7,026 bases of DNA from an uncultured Johnsonella sp. (GCA_905373785.1 CAJPUK010000113.1:1-7026), one strand, 5' to 3'; numbered from the stretch's first letter, positions 1-5,394 are shown. The notes: generated by a model from the sequence alone, not told the origin. Numbers and translations are program-made.

Positions 1-50
1 TTCATTTGGTATATTATACACGTATATCCAACTACCTGAACTGTAATTTT

Positions 51-80
51 AACCTCTATTAAGGTTTCCATCATATGGAA
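51..80 (-). other. overlapping small inverted repeats after the cell-wall-binding gene
   Basis: Two small perfect hairpins lie just beyond the stop codon of the minus-strand gene ending at 94. One has arms TTCCAT and ATGGAA around a 3-nt loop (66-80). The other has arms AACCT and AGGTT around a 6-nt loop (51-66). Neither is followed by a clear T-run on the minus strand, so a role as terminator is only possible. The first 50 bases of the window show nothing recognisable. Confidence 0.25.
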
Positions 81-93
81 GTAAATATTAAAA

Positions 94-414
94 TTATTGC
101 TTTGCGGTTACTTTCTTACCGTTGGGTCCCACTCTTGTTCCGTCAGGAGCATAAGCGTTCTCAAGCATAGCACCGTCTTTTCCTACATAATAATTTCCAA
201 CCCATTCATCTGTAACCATATATCCGTCATAACTGAAATAATACCATTTTTCACCTATTTTTTGCCATTTTGATGTTGCCCAGGTACCGTCATCGTATGC
301 ATACCACCACGCATTACCTACTTTACTGTATCTCCACTCGCCTGCAAAAGATGTGTAAGGTAATGCAAATATAATAGCTAAACTCATAGCTGCAACTTTC
401 ACTATATACTTCAT
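94..414 (-). CDS. small secreted protein with cell-wall-binding aromatic repeats
   Basis: This is a complete 106-residue protein. Residues 1-24 form a classic signal peptide: Lys at 2 and 6, a hydrophobic core, and SFA before the probable cleavage between A24 and G25. The mature part has about two and a half aromatic/glycine repeats: WRYSKVGNAWWYAYDDGTW near 27-45, a second unit KIGEKWYYFSYDGYMVTDEW near 52-71, and a short YYVGKDGAM unit near 75-83. These resemble CW_binding_1/choline-binding repeats, which attach proteins to teichoic-acid-type wall polymers. The tail APDGTRVGPNGKKV is of the kind that links such repeats to a further domain, yet the protein ends there with no enzymatic domain. 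The start is set by GAAAGGAGAGG about 5 nt before the ATG. It is separated by 298 bp from rsfS and is probably its own transcript. The ligand and the role are unknown; a wall-bound accessory or remnant of a larger protein is possible. Confidence 0.85.
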   Translation of the reverse strand: MKYIVKVAAMSLAIIFALPYTSFAGEWRYSKVGNAWWYAYDDGTWATSKWQKIGEKWYYFSYDGYMVTDEWVGNYYVGKDGAMLENAYAPDGTRVGPNGKKVTAKQ

Positions 415-440
415 AATAACCTCTCCTTTCTATATGAAGT

Positions 441-469
441 ATTATATAAAAAATAACTAAAAATATAAA
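441..469 (-). promoter_or_regulatory. possible promoter of the cell-wall-binding protein gene
   Basis: On the minus strand a perfect TATAAT (441-446) lies 17 nt downstream of TTTATA (464-469), which matches the -35 consensus at 4 of 6 positions. The inferred start of transcription near 434 leaves a leader of about 20 nt that still holds the ribosome binding site. The region is very AT-rich, so a chance match is possible. Confidence 0.4.
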
Positions 470-712
470 TATAATTTCGATAACGATTCAAAACAAATTG
501 CTTAACCTTTAATTACCTATCTACAGGATTTTTTTAACTTTAATTAATAATGTTTCGACTACTGCATGGCATCATTGATATGCATCCTTATTACTGCTTT
601 GTTAATTCGCAAAACCACCCTTCCGTTTTTTTATAACTTTATTCTCCGGTTCTTATAGGTTTAATACATGCAGCTCATAAAGCACTGTAATGCTTTGATT
701 TTTTAACTGTCT
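470..712. other. gene-free spacer between rsfS and the cell-wall-binding gene
   Basis: No convincing open reading frame with a ribosome binding site is visible on either strand. The only distinct structure is the hairpin at 679-696. On the minus strand there is an 8-codon ATG frame in the spacer, too small to support. The stretch otherwise looks like ordinary AT-rich intergenic DNA. Confidence 0.5.
679..704 (+). terminator. hairpin with T-run after rsfS, oriented opposite to the genes
   Basis: A perfect 6-bp stem, AAAGCA and TGCTTT around a 6-nt loop, is followed on the plus strand by GATTTTTT. It starts 16 nt past the rsfS stop codon, where a minus-strand terminator would be expected, but the T-run lies on the rsfS side, so by sequence it is a plus-strand terminator. 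The minus strand has only TTT after the stem. It may work weakly in both directions or block antisense transcription into rsfS. Confidence 0.35.
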
Positions 713-1045
713 TTATAACTCTATCTGCTTGGCATCCGCCCAAATTCTTTCCAAATTATAGAATATTCTATCCTCTTTGGTAAATAAATGTATTACAATA
801 TCGGAACAGTCAAGAAGTACCCAAGTGGAATTCTTCGCTCCTTCAACCTTGCGTATTTCCAAGCCTTCTTTTTCAAGCACATCTTGTAAATCATCGGATA
901 TTGCCTGTAATTGGTTAATATTATTAGCACTGCTTATTACAAAGAAATCCGCCAGACTTGATATCTCACTTATATCGAGTACTACAGTCTGCTCGCCCTT
1001 TTTATCTTCTATAATATCGACTATTCGTTTTAACATTGCTTTCAT
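713..1045 (-). CDS. rsfS: ribosome silencing factor RsfS (iojap family)
   Basis: RsfS binds L14 on the 50S subunit and blocks joining with 30S, lowering translation when nutrients are scarce. The 110-residue length is typical. Family marks are LADFFVISSA (31-40), the helix that follows with NQLQAISDDL, the EG pair at 68-69, W75-VLLDCSDIVIHLF (76-88) and the C-terminal YNLERIWADA (96-105). The start ATG comes 1 nt after the yqeK stop (TAAGATG), and a weak CAGGG lies about 8 nt upstream inside yqeK, so translational coupling is likely. A second ATG at codon 4 is possible but has no better ribosome binding site. It is the last gene of the obgE-rsfS run. In many Clostridia an LCP-type (LytR) gene sits between yqeK and rsfS; it is absent here. 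Confidence 0.95.
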   Translation of the reverse strand: MKAMLKRIVDIIEDKKGEQTVVLDISEISSLADFFVISSANNINQLQAISDDLQDVLEKEGLEIRKVEGAKNSTWVLLDCSDIVIHLFTKEDRIFYNLERIWADAKQIEL

Positions 1046-1046
1046 C

Positions 1047-1631
1047 TTAATACCCTGACCCTTTCTCTTTAAGCCAATTATAACAGGCTAAACTCATACT
1101 GTTTATATATACATTTTCCTTATCCAAATACTCTATGGTAGACTTTACTATCTCATATAAAGCTTTGTCTATATCCTCAAATGCAAGTCTTCTTATACTG
1201 TCAAGCTTCTCAAGCTTCTTTCTATTCGGTTCTATATAGTCGGCTATATAGACAATCTTATCCAAAAGACTCATATCAGCCTTACCTGTAGTATGCCATC
1301 TGATTGCTGAAAGCACCTCTTCATCTTCCATAATATATGCCTTTCTTGCCAAATATTTACCATATATTGCATGTAATATACTTGGTGATTTAAGTTCATC
1401 CTCTAAAAGCTCTATACCTGCTTCCTTGCACAGTATTATAAGTTCTTTGTTGCTGTATGCCTTTGCACAGTCATGCAATATACCGGCAAGCTCAGCCTTA
1501 TATATATCCGCACCGTACCTCATAGCCAAGGCGGAAGATATATAGGATACTCCTAAACTGTGCTCATACCTTTTTTTAGGTAGTTGAGTTGATAATTTAT
1601 CTTTTATAGCCGCTATATATTCTCTGTCCAT
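1047..1631 (-). CDS. yqeK: HD-domain Ap4A hydrolase, YqeK family
   Basis: YqeK proteins are HD-superfamily metal phosphohydrolases; family members have been shown to split diadenosine tetraphosphate symmetrically to ADP. The metal-binding set is complete: H24 (in YEHSLGV), H53-D54 (in ILHDCAK), H87 (in LHAIYG), H113 (in IRWHTTG) and D131 (in KIVYIADYIEPNR, a family signature). The 194-residue length is normal. The start is supported by GAAAGGAT about 9 nt before the ATG. It follows nadD after 56 nt and abuts rsfS by 1 nt. Fusion or pairing of nadD with yqeK is common in Firmicutes and fits a shared link to adenine nucleotide metabolism. No missing residues or frame damage are seen. Confidence 0.93.
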   Translation of the reverse strand: MDREYIAAIKDKLSTQLPKKRYEHSLGVSYISSALAMRYGADIYKAELAGILHDCAKAYSNKELIILCKEAGIELLEDELKSPSILHAIYGKYLARKAYIMEDEEVLSAIRWHTTGKADMSLLDKIVYIADYIEPNRKKLEKLDSIRRLAFEDIDKALYEIVKSTIEYLDKENVYINSMSLACYNWLKEKGSGY

Positions 1632-1687
1632 TTATTCTATCCTTTCAAAAGCTTTGATAATTCCCGAAGATAGTCTTTTACAAATAC

Positions 1688-2305
1688 TTAGTTTTTATAT
1701 AAGTTATTTTTCTTTATATAATTATACACCTTTTGCGGCAAATATTCACTTGCATCTTCATTATTTGCTACCATTTCCCTAATCGTATGAGAAGATATAT
1801 CCATTTCCTTAAAGTCTATGAATCTGATATCGGCAGAATACTTACTTCTTAATTTACCTGCCATACTTTCCATACTTAAGCTCTTATTCTCATACTCTCT
1901 TCCTGCTACCAAAAGCGTTGCCAAACTCATTATAATATCCGGATTTTTCCAGCTTTCTATCTCATACAATGAGTCTGCACCTATAATAAAATATAAATTT
2001 ATATCTCTATAAAACTGTTTTAGTCTTTGCAAAGTATAATATGTATAATTCTTATCTATCTCACTTGATATACGCAGTTCAAAGTCGGAACAGCTAAGGT
2101 ATTCATAACCCTCAAGTGCAAGTTTTATCATGTCCATGCGTGTATTTATATCCGTTATATACTTATTGTCCTTATGAGGTGACTTAAGTGTCGGCATAAA
2201 CCACACTTCATCAAGTCCGAATTCTTTCTTCGCTTCGACCGCCAGGTTAATATGTGCCTTATGTACGGGATTGAAGGTACCCCCAAATATACCTATCTCT
2301 TCCAT
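1688..2305 (-). CDS. nadD: nicotinate-nucleotide adenylyltransferase
   Basis: NadD joins ATP and nicotinate mononucleotide to give deamido-NAD in cytoplasmic NAD synthesis. The 205-residue protein has the nucleotidylyltransferase opening GGTFNPVHKAH (8-18), MPTLKSPHK (37-45), YTYYTLQRL (87-95), IIGADS (107-112), SWKNP (118-122) and DISSHTIR (169-176). Two signature positions differ from the textbook form: the HxGH motif reads HKAH, and ISSTxIR reads ISSHTIR. Both changes are probably tolerated lineage variants, since everything else is intact. The ATG follows the yhbY stop by 1 nt (TAAGATG) and there is no clear AGGAGG upstream, so ribosomes probably reinitiate from yhbY. A 16-codon open stretch follows the stop in the same frame, but NNLYKN is a normal NadD end. 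Confidence 0.95.
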   Translation of the reverse strand: MEEIGIFGGTFNPVHKAHINLAVEAKKEFGLDEVWFMPTLKSPHKDNKYITDINTRMDMIKLALEGYEYLSCSDFELRISSEIDKNYTYYTLQRLKQFYRDINLYFIIGADSLYEIESWKNPDIIMSLATLLVAGREYENKSLSMESMAGKLRSKYSADIRFIDFKEMDISSHTIREMVANNEDASEYLPQKVYNYIKKNNLYKN

Positions 2306-2306
2306 C

Positions 2307-2612
2307 TTATGCTTTAGACTTCGGAAGCTTTATTTTTCTTTTTTCAGGCTCGTAGGCTTCCTTATATATAACTATTTTTTTGCCTATTATCTGCACAAGC
2401 TCAGAATCCGTATGCTCGGCTATAGCATTTGCGATTTCCTTTATATCATCCGCACAATTCTTTAATACGGCTATCTTAATAAGTTCTCTTGCCTCAAGTG
2501 CCTCTTTAAGAGCATCCACTATTTCATCAGTCAAAGATGCCTTACCTATATGAAATATAGGGTCTAAAGACATGGCAAGACTTTTTAAGTAGCTTCTTTG
2601 TTTGCTGGTCAT
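2307..2612 (-). CDS. yhbY: CRM-domain ribosome-associated RNA-binding protein YhbY
   Basis: YhbY is a single CRM (KH-like) domain protein linked to 50S assembly. The 101 residues begin with the conserved MTSKQRSYLKSLA and continue with DPIFHIGKASLTDE (17-30), ARELIKIAVLKNC (41-53) and IIGKKIVIYK (75-84). The usual GxxG loop (often GKxG) is GKAS at 23-26, so its last glycine is replaced; I believe relatives in this group share a serine or alanine there, but this is from memory. The basic tail KRKIKLPKSK could bind RNA. The gene lies 22 nt after obgE with GGCAGG about 11 nt before the ATG, and its stop is 1 nt from the nadD start. The neighbours agree with a ribosome-assembly role. Confidence 0.93.
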   Translation of the reverse strand: MTSKQRSYLKSLAMSLDPIFHIGKASLTDEIVDALKEALEARELIKIAVLKNCADDIKEIANAIAEHTDSELVQIIGKKIVIYKEAYEPEKRKIKLPKSKA

Positions 2613-2634
2613 AAACTAATACCTGCCTTTTAAT

Positions 2635-3906
2635 TTATTTATAATAATCAAATTCATATCCGTACATTCTGACTGTATCTTTGTCCTGTATACCCATCTT
2701 CTCAAGCTCATCTAAAATCCCGGAGGTCTTTAGGAACTTTTGGAAAAAGTCAAATCCCTTTTCAGACTCAAGATTGGTATAGCCGAACATTTTTTCTATA
2801 CGAGGTCCTTCTACAACATATACTCCGTCCACTATCTCTATGGTATATGGAAGATCCTTGGTATCGCTGTAATCTACTTCAAATTCTTTCTCATATATTT
2901 TTACACTTCTGTCTATAGTTTTAAGTATATCACTTATAGCATAAATCAGCTCATTTATACCCTGTCCGGTAACTGATGATATGGGGTATACTTTCATTTC
3001 CGGCTCAAAAGCCTCTTTTAACCTCTCTATAGCCGTACCATCCGTCAAACTGTCTATTTTATTAGCCGCTATAAGCTGCTTTCTAGAAATAAGCTCCGGA
3101 TTATAAGACTTTAACTCCTGCTGTATAACATTTATATCTTCTACCGGATCTCTACCCTCTATAGAAGCCACATCTACTACATTGAGCAGCACCTTAGTTC
3201 TTTCTATATGCCTAAGGAAGGCATGACCTAAACCTACGCCTTTAGCCGCACCTTCTATAAGTCCCGGGATATCAGCCATAACAAAACCGTCTCCATCAGG
3301 TAAGTCTACCACTCCCAGATGCGGATTTAATGTAGTAAAATGATAATTGGCAATTTTAGGTCTTGCATTGCTCACCCTTGATATAAGAGTTGATTTACCT
3401 ACATTAGGAAAACCTACCAATCCCACATCAGCTATTACCTTAAGCTCCAGCCTTACAAACATTTCCTTGCCATCCTGTCCGGGCTTTGCATACTTAGGCA
3501 CCTGCATGGTAGCTGTGGCAAAGTTCATATTTCCAAGCCCGCCTCTACCGCCTCTAAGTATGGTTTCTCTTTGATTATCTCCGGACATATCGGCTATTAC
3601 CTTATCGGTTTCAAAATCCCTTATAATAGTTCCCTCAGGTACTTTGATAATAAGGTTATCGGCATCCTTACCCTTACACTTTCTTTTACTGCCGTTTTCT
3701 CCGTCTTTAGCTATATACTTTCTTATATGTCTGAAGTCCGACAGGGTATTAAGCCCCTTATCCACTTCAAATATTATATCTCCGCCTTTACCGCCGTCTC
3801 CGCCGTCAGGACCGCCTGCCGGAACATAAAGCTCTCTTCTGAAACTTACATGACCGTCCCCGCCCTTGCCTGACTTTATAAAAATTTTTGCACTATCCGC
3901 AAACAT
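2635..3906 (-). CDS. obgE: Obg-family GTPase ObgE/CgtA
   Basis: This essential GTPase acts in late 50S subunit assembly and senses ppGpp. The 423 residues hold all three Obg parts. The glycine-rich Obg fold covers about 1-158, with GKGGDGHVSFRRE and GGPDGGDGGKGGD. The G domain covers about 159-335: P-loop GFPNVGKS 165-172, switch I TT 191-192, DIPG 212-215, NKID 282-285 and SS 310-311. The C-terminal OCT domain (about 338-423) includes EGPRIEKMFGYTN and the end VRMYGYEFDYYK. The first ATG gives the conserved MFADSAKIFIKSGKGG start, preceded by a modest AGATAGG about 5 nt away. It is the first gene after a 437-bp gap and probably has its own promoter and a structured leader (3907-4104). yhbY follows after 22 nt. 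Confidence 0.97.
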   Translation of the reverse strand: MFADSAKIFIKSGKGGDGHVSFRRELYVPAGGPDGGDGGKGGDIIFEVDKGLNTLSDFRHIRKYIAKDGENGSKRKCKGKDADNLIIKVPEGTIIRDFETDKVIADMSGDNQRETILRGGRGGLGNMNFATATMQVPKYAKPGQDGKEMFVRLELKVIADVGLVGFPNVGKSTLISRVSNARPKIANYHFTTLNPHLGVVDLPDGDGFVMADIPGLIEGAAKGVGLGHAFLRHIERTKVLLNVVDVASIEGRDPVEDINVIQQELKSYNPELISRKQLIAANKIDSLTDGTAIERLKEAFEPEMKVYPISSVTGQGINELIYAISDILKTIDRSVKIYEKEFEVDYSDTKDLPYTIEIVDGVYVVEGPRIEKMFGYTNLESEKGFDFFQKFLKTSGILDELEKMGIQDKDTVRMYGYEFDYYK

Positions 3907-3924
3907 ATATACCTATCTTTCTGA

Positions 3925-4102
3925 CCAGTGCATCATTTGCAAAATAAAATGTACCAAAAACAATGAATATTTTTCCAAGTTTACATCAAAAATGTAGGCG
4001 TAGTGCGGCTACACTGAGGATTTTTGATATATGCAATCAGAAAAAGAGACAAGTTACTTGATATACTTATTTAAGAAACGATGCACCAGATCGTTCTAAA
4101 AT
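3925..4102 (-). ncRNA. candidate structured leader RNA of obgE
   Basis: The minus-strand transcript ahead of obgE has a long-range 14-bp pairing between CTGGTGCATCGTTT (4076-4089) and AAATGATGCACTGG (3925-3938). Eleven pairs are Watson-Crick and three are G-U on this strand only; on the plus strand they would be A-C mismatches. The 5' arm can instead form a local hairpin at 4069-4102 with arms AACGAT and ATCGTT, extended by further pairs. The two folds exclude each other. A third hairpin at 3985-4028 lies between the arms. The ribosome binding site of obgE begins about 6 nt after the 3' arm. I do not recognise a known RNA family. A mobile palindromic repeat with inverted ends is an alternative reading. 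Confidence 0.4.
3985..4028. repeat. 44-bp palindrome upstream of obgE
   Basis: Perfect 9-bp arms ATCAAAAAT (3985-3993) and ATTTTTGAT (4020-4028) enclose an inner GTAG/CTAC stem (3994-3997 with 4009-4012) and a GC-rich centre. The local GC content is higher than its surroundings. It could be a hairpin inside the obgE leader or a REP-like intergenic element. It has no T-run and is unlikely to be a terminator. Confidence 0.5.
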
Positions 4103-4110
4103 ACTGATCA

Positions 4111-4139
4111 ATTCTATTATTTGAAACACACTTTGATAA
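4111..4139 (-). promoter_or_regulatory. possible obgE promoter
   Basis: On the minus strand TTATCA (4134-4139, 4 of 6 consensus) and TAGAAT (4111-4116, 5 of 6) are spaced by 17 nt. Transcription would begin near 4104, immediately before the first hairpin of the candidate obgE leader, giving a leader of about 198 nt. The match is moderate and the region is AT-rich, so readthrough from rplU-prp-rpmA remains an alternative. Confidence 0.4.
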
Positions 4140-4181
4140 TAAAAACCCTGTAGATCTTTTATCCTATACTGTATAAGGCTT

Positions 4182-4238
4182 ATATTATCGGCTTACATCT
4201 ACACAAATCTAAGCGTTTTGATTCTATTACGATAATAT
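4182..4238. repeat. nested inverted repeat in the rpmA-obgE gap
   Basis: Perfect 9-bp arms ATATTATCG (4182-4190) and CGATAATAT (4230-4238) enclose a second perfect pair GCTTA (4191-4195) and TAAGC (4210-4214), which stacks directly on the first arm. Together they make a two-part stem-loop of 57 nt. There is no T-run next to it. Its role is unknown. Confidence 0.35.
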
Positions 4239-4264
4239 TCACATAGATCTTTAATTAAGAAATA

Positions 4265-4330
4265 AGGGCTGTCGCACAATAAAACTTTAGACAGGACTTC
4301 CTGTCTGTAAGCTCTGTATGCAACAGCCCT
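4265..4330 (-). terminator. nested hairpin after rpmA, possible terminator or MITE-like palindrome
   Basis: The outer arms AGGGCTGTCGCA (4265-4276) and TGCAACAGCCCT (4319-4330) pair over 12 positions with one mismatch. Inside, AGACAGG (4289-4295) and CCTGTCT (4300-4306) form a perfect 7-bp hairpin with a 4-nt loop. The element begins 13 nt after the rpmA stop codon. On the minus strand it is followed by the T-rich TTATTTCTTAATT, and on the plus strand by CTTTT, so it may terminate in both directions. The ends AGGGCTGTYGCA resemble, from memory, terminal repeats of some DDE transposon families, so a co-opted MITE is possible. Confidence 0.55.
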
Positions 4331-4343
4331 CTTTTAAACGATA

Positions 4344-4634
4344 TTATTGATTAGCAACCCTAGGGTATACAGAAACCTGCTTCTTGTCTCTGCCTTTTCT
4401 CTCAAAACGCACTACTCCGTCTACTGTAGCGAATAATGTATCATCACCGCCACGACCTACATTATGTCCCGGATGTATCTTAGTACCACGCTGTCTGTAA
4501 AGAATATTACCGGCTAAAACAAACTGTCCATCTGCTCTTTTGGCACCTAATCTCTTAGACTCGGAATCACGACCGTTCTTTGTAGATCCGACTCCTTTTT
4601 TATGAGCAAATAATTGAAGGTTCATCTTTAACAT
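4344..4634 (-). CDS. rpmA: 50S ribosomal protein L27 precursor with cleavable N-terminus
   Basis: L27 sits near the peptidyl transferase centre of the 50S subunit. The 96-residue protein begins MLKMNLQLF followed by AHKKGVGSTKNGRDS. In Firmicutes this nine-residue extension is removed after F9 by the Prp protease, exposing the mature N-terminus at A10. The core GNILYRQRGTKIHPGHNVGRGGDDTLFA (42-69) is the family signature. The ATG at 4632-4634 is chosen over that of codon 4 because AAGGAGG (4644-4650) is 9 nt before it and because the full extension is the conserved form. The ribosome binding site lies within the last codons of prp, whose stop is 1 nt upstream. It is the last gene before the large hairpin. 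Confidence 0.97.
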   Translation of the reverse strand: MLKMNLQLFAHKKGVGSTKNGRDSESKRLGAKRADGQFVLAGNILYRQRGTKIHPGHNVGRGGDDTLFATVDGVVRFERKGRDKKQVSVYPRVANQ

Positions 4635-4635
4635 A

Positions 4636-4962
4636 TCATTTTACCTCCTTCGATTGTATTTTAATGTAACGATTGCCGTACTCTTTTTCAAGCTCCTTTA
4701 TACCAAGCAAATATGATTTGCTAAGCAAACTTGATTCAGGACTTATTCCTTCAACAAATTCAAATTCTATAAATCCGTCATTTGAGTCATACTTTATCTT
4801 ATCTTTGGTATATGTTTCAACTGAATTAATGAAATTGATTGTAAGTGCCGAAAATGCGGCACATACTATGTCGGATCCCGCCTCGGCAAAACCTGCATGA
4901 CCTGTTGCTTTAAGCTTGTAAAAGACTACATCTTCTTTTGTTGTCAAAACTACCTTGATCAT
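4636..4962 (-). CDS. prp: ribosomal processing cysteine protease Prp (YsxB)
   Basis: Prp cleaves the N-terminal extension of L27, a step needed for working ribosomes in Firmicutes. The 108-residue protein has the catalytic pair at H22 (ATGHAGFAEAG) and C34 (DIVCAAFSAL), the same numbering as reported for the Staphylococcus aureus enzyme. Its substrate L27, with an intact NLQLF-A site, is encoded immediately downstream. The ATG lies 3 nt after the rplU stop codon (TAATTCATG) and lacks a clear ribosome binding site, so coupling to rplU translation is likely. Its own final codons supply the strong AAGGAGG used by rpmA. Confidence 0.95.
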   Translation of the reverse strand: MIKVVLTTKEDVVFYKLKATGHAGFAEAGSDIVCAAFSALTINFINSVETYTKDKIKYDSNDGFIEFEFVEGISPESSLLSKSYLLGIKELEKEYGNRYIKIQSKEVK

Positions 4963-4965
4963 GAA

Positions 4966-5274
4966 TTAAGCATTGATCTTGGTAATCTTTAACTCTGTAA
5001 ATTGCTGTCTATGTCCGTTTTTCTTGTGGTAGCCTGTTTTTCTCTTATACTTATACACTACTACCTTCTTAGCCTTAGCTTCTCTGATGACTTCAGCTTC
5101 TACATTAGCTCCGGCAACTGTAGGTGTTCCTATTACAAGACTATCATTATTAAGTGCAAGCACAGACTCAAACTTATAGCTTGTACCTGCCTCAAGTCCT
5201 AACTTCTCTACTCTAATGATATCGCCCTCTTCTACCTTATATTGCTTACCGCCGCTTGCAATAATTGCGTACAT
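4966..5274 (-). CDS. rplU: 50S ribosomal protein L21
   Basis: L21 binds 23S rRNA early in 50S assembly. The 102-residue length is normal. The start MYAIIASGGKQYKVEEGD and the C-terminal signature YKYKRKTGYHKKNGHRQ (74-90) followed by FTELKITKI are clear. AAGGAGGA (5281-5288) lies 6 nt before the ATG. It is the first gene of rplU-prp-rpmA, behind a consensus promoter and a leader that folds like the L21 leader, so its level may be autoregulated. Confidence 0.97.
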   Translation of the reverse strand: MYAIIASGGKQYKVEEGDIIRVEKLGLEAGTSYKFESVLALNNDSLVIGTPTVAGANVEAEVIREAKAKKVVVYKYKRKTGYHKKNGHRQQFTELKITKINA

Positions 5275-5347
5275 CTTGGGTCCTCCTTCTTATCATTACT
5301 CGCCAATTTTGGTGCATAAATGCTTAAAACCTAATTGAGCGGCATAC
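5275..5347 (-). promoter_or_regulatory. probable ribosomal protein L21 leader
   Basis: The 5' untranslated region between the inferred transcription start and rplU is about 73 nt. It folds into a main stem that pairs CGCTCAATT (5333-5341) with AATTGGCG (5301-5308), with one bulge and one G-U pair. An inner irregular hairpin carries GGT/ACC and GCA/TGC. The AGGAGG site is left single-stranded just downstream. Position, size and overall shape fit the L21 leader family known upstream of rplU in Firmicutes, thought to bind ribosomal protein for autoregulation. I have not matched it to the family model. Confidence 0.55.
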
Positions 5348-5353
5348 TGCGTA

Positions 5354-5382
5354 AGTATAACATTTCGCCTGATAACTGTCAA
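5354..5382 (-). promoter_or_regulatory. sigma-A promoter of rplU-prp-rpmA
   Basis: On the minus strand a perfect TTGACA (5377-5382) and TATACT (5354-5359, 5 of 6) are separated by exactly 17 nt. The start of transcription should be near 5347. This is a very strong housekeeping-type promoter, as expected for ribosomal protein genes. Confidence 0.85.
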
Positions 5383-5394
5383 GCTGAGAAAATT

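Larger units (their letters stand above)
4111..4252. repeat. degenerate colinear repeat blocks
   Basis: Three short blocks recur in the same order on the minus strand: AAAGATCTA (4244-4252 and 4151-4159), ATTATC (4231-4236 and 4135-4140) and TAATAGAAT (4221-4229 and 4111-4119). Spacings between blocks differ, so if this is a duplication it has decayed or gained insertions. Chance matches in AT-rich DNA cannot be excluded. Confidence 0.3.

Noticed and set aside
1632..1687. Sixteen sense codons after the nadD stop in the same frame, suggesting readthrough or a split gene
   Set aside because: A stretch this short is open by chance about half the time, and NadD proteins normally end in a similar NNLY-type tail.
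3347..3873. Plus-strand open frames opposite obgE
   Set aside because: These are shadows created by the glycine- and proline-complementary codons of obgE; they have no ribosome binding sites.
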